Origin: an uncultured PS1 clade bacterium
Lineage (GTDB): Bacteria > Pseudomonadota > Alphaproteobacteria > MED-G09
Length of the DNA: 44,193 nt
Reading direction: 5' to 3'
Assembly: GCA_902537725.1 (NCBI GenBank)
Contig: CACBCD010000007.1
Location: 1 to 44,193 of the forward strand
How positions within the stretch are numbered: position 1 is the first letter of the stretch; every line of letters begins with the position of its first letter. The position numbers and the translations under genes are program-made. The notes under the pieces are model-generated. The model was not told the DNA's origin. It saw only the letters and a list, made by a program, of their open reading frames with translations, and ran no database searches. Positions 37,446 to 44,193 of this stretch are shown in pieces.

Positions 37446-38823
37446 TTTTTTCCTCTAAATATTTATCTATTGTTTGATGTAAATGCCTTGTTCTTGCTTC
37501 TTGATAATTACCAAGAGATTGGCCTTTTTTTAAACTTGTTTTAAAACCTTTTGTTTGTGAAAGAAGGTTGTTTGTGTCTTGGTCATATACAGCACCAAGG
37601 AATTCAGTACCTGGGCATTTAGTATAGCTATCTTCAATCTCAAGTTCAAAAGCATCTGGTGGAGGTGGACACGGACCATCAATTGGTTTTGGTCTCAGGA
37701 AAAGTAAATCAAAAAGCGCTCCATCCACTCCATTTGGTCTAAACCTATAAACCATTGATAATTGAAGACCTGGAAAGAAGAATGCATTTGGAAAAACAAA
37801 ATATTCAATAGAGTCAATTGTTTCAGTAACCGTAAGACTTGAGAAATCCTGCTTATATTTTTCTTTCATATCATTTTGAACATGTTCAGCATAAGCTTCT
37901 CTAGCAGTTACACCGTCTGGAAGTTTTTTTCCAGCACCCTCATCAGTCCTTCTACCCATCAAAATATCATATATTTCCTGTTGAGAGGGTCTATTTTCTT
38001 CAATATGAGGGCTTGTATAACCTATAGTATGAACAAATCTCGATATATGATCACCAAAAATATCATAATCTGCATTTGCATCACCTGCTGTATAGACACC
38101 TTCCGAGTGTGTTTCTAAAACATGGTATGCCTCTAAAAATGCTTCTGCAGAAACCTTCCAATTTGCTGGAAGTTTTTTTATTACATGTGTTTCAATATAT
38201 CTGTCTTCCAATTTCCAATTTTTAAAGTGGTCAGGAAGAACACCCAAGTAGTCACTTAATGGTTTTGCGTCTTGATCAAAGTTTATGAAAATAAAACCAC
38301 CCCATATTTCTAATTTTAATTCAGGTAGACTGAATTCATCTTTTTTTACATGTGGAAAATCCCAGTCACAGGGTAAATACTCTAATTCACCTTTTAGTGA
38401 CCATGTCCAACCATGAAATGGGCACTTAAGTTCTTTACAAACACCATTTGTATTTGATGGTTTAAGTTGTGTGCCTCTGTGAAGGCATGAATTAAAATAC
38501 GCTTTTACTTCATTATCTTGGGTTCTTACTATAAGAGCAGATCTGTCACCTACATCATATACATAATAATCGCCTGCTTCAGGGATGTGTTCTTCACGAC
38601 ATGCCCATTGCCAAACCCTCGACCACATTCGATCATCTTCTTTTTTTGCAAATTCTTGTGATGTATATCTTTCATAAGGGATATCTTCATCACCAATGAA
38701 TTCATAAGATTCCTCAAGTAATGCTTTTGGAGCACCACCTTTATCTCCTTTAATTAGTTCTTTTGTAGTAGGATGTCCAGGACATCTTGCTTCCCCTGGT
38801 TTTACATCATCAGTTAAACTCAT
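37438..38823 (-). CDS. Rieske non-heme iron oxygenase, alpha subunit (RHO-1)
   Basis: CLHRG...CPFHGW Rieske motif; EAFLEAYHVLETH mononuclear Fe motif; AGGAGAG RBS upstream. Confidence 0.9.
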   Translation of the reverse strand: MSLTDDVKPGEARCPGHPTTKELIKGDKGGAPKALLEESYEFIGDEDIPYERYTSQEFAKKEDDRMWSRVWQWACREEHIPEAGDYYVYDVGDRSALIVRTQDNEVKAYFNSCLHRGTQLKPSNTNGVCKELKCPFHGWTWSLKGELEYLPCDWDFPHVKKDEFSLPELKLEIWGGFIFINFDQDAKPLSDYLGVLPDHFKNWKLEDRYIETHVIKKLPANWKVSAEAFLEAYHVLETHSEGVYTAGDANADYDIFGDHISRFVHTIGYTSPHIEENRPSQQEIYDILMGRRTDEGAGKKLPDGVTAREAYAEHVQNDMKEKYKQDFSSLTVTETIDSIEYFVFPNAFFFPGLQLSMVYRFRPNGVDGALFDLLFLRPKPIDGPCPPPPDAFELEIEDSYTKCPGTEFLGAVYDQDTNNLLSQTKGFKTSLKKGQSLGNYQEARTRHLHQTIDKYLEEKNG

Positions 38824-38891
38824 TTCGATCTCTCCTATTCATTAATTAAAGACAAAAAAATTATTTTAGTAAATGTTTTTTGAGGCTTGTT

Positions 38892-39190
38892 TTATCTTTT
38901 TTCTAAAGGGTGTTGAACTTTAAAAATAAAATGATCATTTTTTTTCTTACAAAACCAGCTGAAGGTATCGCAAAATGAGTACCAGAAAAAAGAATTTCTT
39001 CGTTAGCATATTTTAATAATTTTTCCTTTCTGGTGTCTTTGGCTAGTTCAGGATTCCAGTCCATAGATGTTATCCAGTCAAGTTTTTCCATCTTGCATGA
39101 ATAATGAAGAAAATCACCTGTTCTATCAATCTCAACAATTTTAGTTGCTTTTACTTTACCAATATTCCAAGAGTTAATTTTTCCAAGCAT
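38892..39190 (-). pseudogene. degraded MBL-fold metallohydrolase: N-terminal stub joined to C-terminal domain, plus a poly-A frameshift near the 3' end
   Basis: WNIGKVKATKIVEI joined to TGDFLHYSCKMEKLDWITSMDWNPELAKDTRKEKLL...LFSGTHFAIPSAGFVRKK, with no HxHxDH; the alternate frame after the A8 tract reads NDHFIFKVQHPLEKR-stop. The intact-frame ORF is 38903..39190. Confidence 0.6.
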
Positions 39191-39195
39191 TATTT

Positions 39196-39495
39196 TTAAC
39201 CCGGATAAGATATTTCATTAGCCTCATAAAAGTAAGCTTCAATTGCTATAGGGTTTTTTGCCATTTCATTTCTAAAAGTTTCTACATGAGGAGTTTTTAA
39301 ATGATCTTGGAGGCTTTTTAAATCTTCCCATAGCTCTGTAATTCTGAGAACATTTGGATTATTTAGATCAACACTGAATGCATAATCAATGCAGCCTCTC
39401 TCTTTAAGAGTCTCTTGTTCTAAGTCATTAATTATATTTTTTAATTTTATAATGTCATTATTGTTTGATTTAGCTTTTGCATTAACAACTATCAT
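39196..39495 (-). CDS. antibiotic biosynthesis monooxygenase (ABM)-domain / YgiN-like protein
   Basis: MIVVNAKAKSNNNDIIKLKNII..ETLKERGCIDYAFSVD..ITELWEDLKSLQDHLKTPHV; start after AAGGGGGT. Confidence 0.78.
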   Translation of the reverse strand: MIVVNAKAKSNNNDIIKLKNIINDLEQETLKERGCIDYAFSVDLNNPNVLRITELWEDLKSLQDHLKTPHVETFRNEMAKNPIAIEAYFYEANEISYPG

Positions 39496-39668
39496 TTTGT
39501 ACCCCCTTATAAAGATCATATTCAAAACCCCAATATCTATTTGGTCAAGTTTATAAATTTTTTTAGTGAGTATTTATGAGCATGAAGGTCAATATAAAAT
39601 ATTTCATATCTTTACTATGTTAATAATCTGATTAAATTAAGTAATGGGAAATTTAATAGGGAGGCTAA

Positions 39669-41036
39669 ATGCCACAAAAATTTAATTATATAGATTTCAG
39701 TAAAGAAATTTCATCTTTGCCAAGTAAGTCCGCATCTTTATCGAAAGATAGATATATTTCTAAAGATTTTATGGCAATGGAATGGGATGGTATATGGACA
39801 AAAACATGGCTTTTTGCAGGAATTGAGGCTGATATTACAGAGATAGGCGATTTTTTTGTTTATGATATTGGGAGAGAGTCAATTGTAATTACTAGAGATG
39901 AAAATGAGAGAATTTCTGCTTTTTATAATGTATGCCAACATAGAGGTAATAAAATTGTAACTCTTGAATCCGGTTCTTTTAATAAAATTTCATGCCCTTA
40001 TCACGGATGGTCTTATGCTTTAAACGGAAAGCTTGAGCATGTTCCAGATAGGGAGTTATTTGAGGGAGGTGTTCCCTGTGAAGAAAAGTCACTTAAACCA
40101 GTTAGGGTTTCAGTCTGGGCAGGTTTAATTTTTATTAATATGGATGAGAACTCTCCATCTTTGGAAACTTTCTTGGGTCCAATAATTGATCAACTCAAGC
40201 CATATAAATTTGAGGAAATGAATCTTGTTAAACATCAAACTGTTGATGTTTTAGAAACAAATTGGAAAACAGTTCGTGATAATTTTTTAGAGCAATATCA
40301 TGTTGATTTTATCCACCCTCAACATGCAAGTTTTGTAGATTGTTGTGATGCTGAAAATGATTTGTGGCCATTTGGTCATACCCGTACAATGGTTACTAGT
40401 CCTGTAATTAATCCCAGATATCCAATGCCAGACGAACCTCCGGAATTTATGCAGGATTACCTGAAGGGTTTACGACTCGATCCTAAAAAATTTTATGGGA
40501 AAGTTCCAGAGATACGTAAGGCTATTCAAAAACAAAAAAGAGTAATAGGCAATGAGTTAGGTTTTGATTACTCTGAGTTTTCTGATGATCAGGTTTCAGA
40601 TGTTTTGCAATATGATATTTTTCCTAATATTTTTATGACCATTCATCCTGAAAGACTGTGGATATTTGGGCCAAAACCGCATAAGTCTGATCCAAATAAA
40701 TGCTCTTTTACAAAATGGTCTTTCCAAATATCTTCTCAACTCGTTCGTGATGAAAAAAAAGGATTAGAACTTTTACCTGGTTCATCCTTTTATGAACAAA
40801 CAGGAATGAGACCTGAACATGATATATTTACAAGAGAGGATGTTATTGAGGGTAGGAAATCATTCACAATAACAATTGATCAAGATATTCATTACCTAAA
40901 TGATATGCAAGCGGGTATGCATTCAAAAGGATTTGAAAGTGCTTTACTTAGTAAAGATGAAGAGAGATTACAACATTTCCATGATTGGGTTGATGATTGG
41001 GTAAGTAAAGAGTCTTTATGGTCAAGGATAGGGTAA
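39669..41036 (+). CDS. Rieske non-heme iron oxygenase, alpha subunit (RHO-2)
   Basis: CQHRG...CPYHGW; DNFLEQYHVDFIHPQH; GGGAGG RBS upstream. Confidence 0.92.
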   Translation: MPQKFNYIDFSKEISSLPSKSASLSKDRYISKDFMAMEWDGIWTKTWLFAGIEADITEIGDFFVYDIGRESIVITRDENERISAFYNVCQHRGNKIVTLESGSFNKISCPYHGWSYALNGKLEHVPDRELFEGGVPCEEKSLKPVRVSVWAGLIFINMDENSPSLETFLGPIIDQLKPYKFEEMNLVKHQTVDVLETNWKTVRDNFLEQYHVDFIHPQHASFVDCCDAENDLWPFGHTRTMVTSPVINPRYPMPDEPPEFMQDYLKGLRLDPKKFYGKVPEIRKAIQKQKRVIGNELGFDYSEFSDDQVSDVLQYDIFPNIFMTIHPERLWIFGPKPHKSDPNKCSFTKWSFQISSQLVRDEKKGLELLPGSSFYEQTGMRPEHDIFTREDVIEGRKSFTITIDQDIHYLNDMQAGMHSKGFESALLSKDEERLQHFHDWVDDWVSKESLWSRIG

Positions 41037-41043
41037 GCAATTA

Positions 41044-42444
41044 ATGTCCGACAAACCTCTGGCAAAGAAAACCCTGTTTTTTTATGGTCTGTCTGAGATG
41101 CCTATTTCTATAGCCTCTCTTCCTTTGCTGGCTTTTATACCAAATTATTATGTTTCTGATTTAGGGCTTGATTTTGCTGCAGTAGCTTTAGTGATGCTTT
41201 TAGCAAGATCTTTTGATGCAGTTACCGATCCCTTAATTGGATACTTGAGCGATAGGACTAATACCAAGTGGGGCAGAAGGCGTATATGGATGTTTTTTTC
41301 TATACCTCTTTTGATGATAGCAACATATAAAATATTTTTTCCCAATGAAGCATGGGAATGGGTTCCTTTGAATTTAGATTTCTTATCTTTAAACTTAGGG
41401 TCAGGTGGACATTATCTTTTGTTTTGGTTTTTAGTCTTATGGTTTGGATGGAGTATGCTATTTATTCCATACTATTCATGGGCTGCGGAACTTTCCTCCG
41501 ACTATAATGAGCGATCAACAATAGTTGGATGGCGAATGTTTATAGGTACACTTGGCAATGCAATTTCAAAATTTTTACCTGCCATTGCACTATTCTTATT
41601 TGCTTTTGGTGGCGCTGAAGAAACAGTTATTATTATTGGCGCTTGTTTACTGATGGTTATTCCAGTTTGTATTAGTCTTTCAGTTTTTAATGTTCCTGAA
41701 AGGATGGACTATCAAGTTAAACAAGGTTCAGTAAAAAAAGGTTTAATCGCTATGTGGCAAAATAGTGCTTTTCGAAAACTTATTTTTGCATATTTCTTTA
41801 ATTATTTAGGTATTACTCTCTCAACATTAACTGTTATGTTCTTTATTAGAGGTGTAACCGGTGAAGAAGAACAAGGTATACTCTATTTTGTATTTTATTA
41901 TGTCGCAAATCTTATAGGTATTCCTTTTTGGCTTTGGCTTTCTAGAAAAGTTGGAAAGCATAATGCATGGAAAATTGGCTTACTAATTTTTACAATATTA
42001 CAACCTTGTTATTTCTTTTTGGGCAATGGTGATTACTATTGGATGTTTCCAATTACTTTTATAGCTGGATTAGCTGGGTCAACTTTTCACCTTATTCCAC
42101 ACTCTATGAAAGCAGATGTTATTGATTATGATACTTATCTAACAGGCGAAGATAGAGCTGCTCAGTTCTTTGCAGCATGGTCATTTGTAACTAAAATGGC
42201 CATTGCTATAGCACCGTTCTTTGCTTTTACATATCTTGATTTAATTGGTTTTGACTCCAGTCCTGGTGCAATAAATAGCCCAGAACAAATCCTCGGTTTA
42301 AGAATTTTATTTTGCTTTGGTCTTCCACTATTTTTAATATTTGCTATTTTTTGTGTTCGCGATTATCCAATTACCCAACAAAAACAAGAAGAGATTAGAA
42401 AAGAAATAGAAACTCAAAAAGGAAATTCACTAAATCAAGCCTAA
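41044..42444 (+). CDS. MFS transporter, GPH (glycoside-pentoside-hexuronide:cation symporter, MelB-like) family
   Basis: LLARSFDAVTDPLIGYLSDRTNTKWGRRRIWMFFSIPL signature; C-terminal DVIDYDTYLTGEDRAAQFFAAWSFVTKMAIAI. Confidence 0.88.
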   Translation: MSDKPLAKKTLFFYGLSEMPISIASLPLLAFIPNYYVSDLGLDFAAVALVMLLARSFDAVTDPLIGYLSDRTNTKWGRRRIWMFFSIPLLMIATYKIFFPNEAWEWVPLNLDFLSLNLGSGGHYLLFWFLVLWFGWSMLFIPYYSWAAELSSDYNERSTIVGWRMFIGTLGNAISKFLPAIALFLFAFGGAEETVIIIGACLLMVIPVCISLSVFNVPERMDYQVKQGSVKKGLIAMWQNSAFRKLIFAYFFNYLGITLSTLTVMFFIRGVTGEEEQGILYFVFYYVANLIGIPFWLWLSRKVGKHNAWKIGLLIFTILQPCYFFLGNGDYYWMFPITFIAGLAGSTFHLIPHSMKADVIDYDTYLTGEDRAAQFFAAWSFVTKMAIAIAPFFAFTYLDLIGFDSSPGAINSPEQILGLRILFCFGLPLFLIFAIFCVRDYPITQQKQEEIRKEIETQKGNSLNQA

Positions 42445-42474
42445 AAAATGGATAATTTAAAATTTAATTCAGAT

Positions 42475-42993
42475 TTAGGGTTTGTACATTTTTTCCCTGA
42501 AATAAACATCATCATCTTGTCTTTTTCCTCTGTGACAATCTGAGTCATCAAAATATGGATCATTTGTTGGTTCAGTTCTCGACCAATCATTCACTTCAGA
42601 TCTGTAAGCTATTTTCCAAACCCCATTTCTTCTTTCATAACGATCAAGGTATCTTCCAGCAATAATTACATCAGTATTGATGTCATTATCAATGGTTTTG
42701 TGATAAGCATTAAAATATATTTCGCCATAAGCTGTATCTTCATTTTCATCATCAAATTCAATTAATGAATTTCCTATCATATGATGATTGGCCATATGAT
42801 CTTTTAATGCATCCATACAAAATGAAGTAAATGAATCTGGGTCAGTTTTAATGAATCCATAATCACAATATGCATCATCATGAAATACAGATCTAAAAAG
42901 GTCTTTATCTAAGCGATCTAAACCTCGCATATATTTACAAACAAGATCATAAATTTCAGATTTTGATATAACTCTTTCTAATTTTTTTTCCAT
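42475..42993 (-). CDS. SnoaL-like / NTF2-fold protein
   Basis: EIYDLVCKYMRGLDRLDKDLFRSVFHDDAYCDYG...GRYLDRYERRNGVWKIAYRSEVNDW. Confidence 0.82.
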   Translation of the reverse strand: MEKKLERVISKSEIYDLVCKYMRGLDRLDKDLFRSVFHDDAYCDYGFIKTDPDSFTSFCMDALKDHMANHHMIGNSLIEFDDENEDTAYGEIYFNAYHKTIDNDINTDVIIAGRYLDRYERRNGVWKIAYRSEVNDWSRTEPTNDPYFDDSDCHRGKRQDDDVYFREKMYKP

Positions 42994-42996
42994 ACC

Positions 42997-44193
42997 CTAT
43001 TCCTTAAAATAAGACTCAATCATTTCATGAAAACGATGAACACGTTTTTCTTGACCTGCAAAATATGCACCATTAAAACCTCTTGAGCGTAAACCATATT
43101 GCTGAAATACAAAAACAACAGCATCTTGATCAATTGTTTGACCTAAACTTTTTTCACCATGATCAAAAACATCAGGCTCTATTGCAAAATTACCTCTTTC
43201 ATGAATACCAACGGTACTTCTGATTGGTGATGTTTCATTCTCAGGATTACTGGCATACCACCAGTTGTCAAAGACACATTTTTCTGGGTCGGTTGCATGT
43301 GGTCTCGCTCTTAAAAAGTGAAATCCATCAGCCCAAAGTGAAACTGCAAAATTTGGAAAAAGAGTATAATGAAATGCATCTGTGAGCTGTTCGTCATGAA
43401 GGTTTTGATAATGAGTGTAGCCTCTTATTGGACCTAATTTTCTTTTTGCTTTTTGTATTGCTTCTCTTGTATCAAATCCTTTACCAGTAAATCCATTCGG
43501 ATCAATCTCCCAGTCCCTCATTACTGTTGCTAATGGATCTTCAATAATACCGCCTTCTTCAAAAGAGCCAGCGGGTCCATAACCAGCTTGCATTATCATT
43601 CTATTATGACCTTCATCAGATAAGTCAAATTGTGTATTTTTATAGCTAGTATCAACACCGCTCGGCATTCTTTTTTTGGTTACAGCTTTTTCTGGAGCAT
43701 GAACAGTATTTAAATGATAGGATTCATTAAAGTTATCTAAAATTATCTTCCAGTTACATGGCATATTTACTGTTTGAGCAACATAACGTTTCCACTTATG
43801 AATTTCATATGCCTGCCAGTCATCCCAAATTGGTCCAAGCCATTCCTTAAGAGAACAGGCATCCCTATCCATATTGATCCATATAAAGCCTGCAAAAGTT
43901 TCTGTTTTCACTTCTTCAAGTCTCAAATTTTGACATGGATCCCCTTGAGGAAAGTCCTCTGAATCTTGCGCTTCAATTAATTTACCATCTTTTCTCCACT
44001 TCCAGCCATGATATGGACAATTGAATGTTTCAGTAGTCCCCAGATCGTTAAAAGTTAAACGAGCACCCCTATGTTGGCACACATTGTAAAATGACTTAAT
44101 TGAACCATCATCTTGTCTTACCATTAAAAAACTTTCTTTTCCAAAGTCTTCCATTTGATAATCACCTGCATTTGGAATTTCTTCTTCTCGACC
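42997..44193 (-). CDS. Rieske non-heme iron oxygenase, alpha subunit (RHO-3), N-terminus truncated by window edge
   Basis: CQHRG...CPYHGW; DNFNESYHLNTVH. Frame stays open to the edge, reading GREEEIPNAGDYQ before the track's first Met. Confidence 0.92.
   Translation of the reverse strand, partial: GREEEIPNAGDYQMEDFGKESFLMVRQDDGSIKSFYNVCQHRGARLTFNDLGTTETFNCPYHGWKWRKDGKLIEAQDSEDFPQGDPCQNLRLEEVKTETFAGFIWINMDRDACSLKEWLGPIWDDWQAYEIHKWKRYVAQTVNMPCNWKIILDNFNESYHLNTVHAPEKAVTKKRMPSGVDTSYKNTQFDLSDEGHNRMIMQAGYGPAGSFEEGGIIEDPLATVMRDWEIDPNGFTGKGFDTREAIQKAKRKLGPIRGYTHYQNLHDEQLTDAFHYTLFPNFAVSLWADGFHFLRARPHATDPEKCVFDNWWYASNPENETSPIRSTVGIHERGNFAIEPDVFDHGEKSLGQTIDQDAVVFVFQQYGLRSRGFNGAYFAGQEKRVHRFHEMIESYFKE

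Overview
AT-rich alphaproteobacterial chromosome segment; gene order and protein families suggest a streamlined, probably marine lineage (inference). Positions ~1-33.1 kb are mostly conserved housekeeping blocks: rpsP-rimM-trmD-rplS, leuCDB-asd, sdhCDAB-zapE-mdh-sucCD-lpd, xerC-fsa/priA, atpHAGDC, and rppH-ctpA-rlmH-rsfS-nadD-proA-proB-obgE-rpmA-rplU. Positions ~33.1-44.2 kb are an accessory oxidative-catabolism locus. It holds three Rieske oxygenase alpha subunits (one cut by the window edge), two SDRs, a dienelactone hydrolase, an MBL hydrolase, an ABM-domain protein, a SnoaL-like protein, and two MFS transporters (one AmpG/PAT-like, one GPH/MelB-like). Observations most worth a second look: (1) the uncharacterised Rieske locus; (2) a small ORF at ~38.9-39.2 kb that reads as an internally deleted, frameshifted MBL hydrolase; (3) an extended GC-rich hairpin in the rpsP 5' leader; (4) absence of sucA/sucB between sucD and lpd; (5) a ~95-aa insertion in the XerC core-binding region; (6) oppositely charged low-complexity tails on S16 and L21; (7) tail-to-tail gene junctions with no room for terminators. 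All calls come from reading the sequence and the supplied ORFs; no database search was run.
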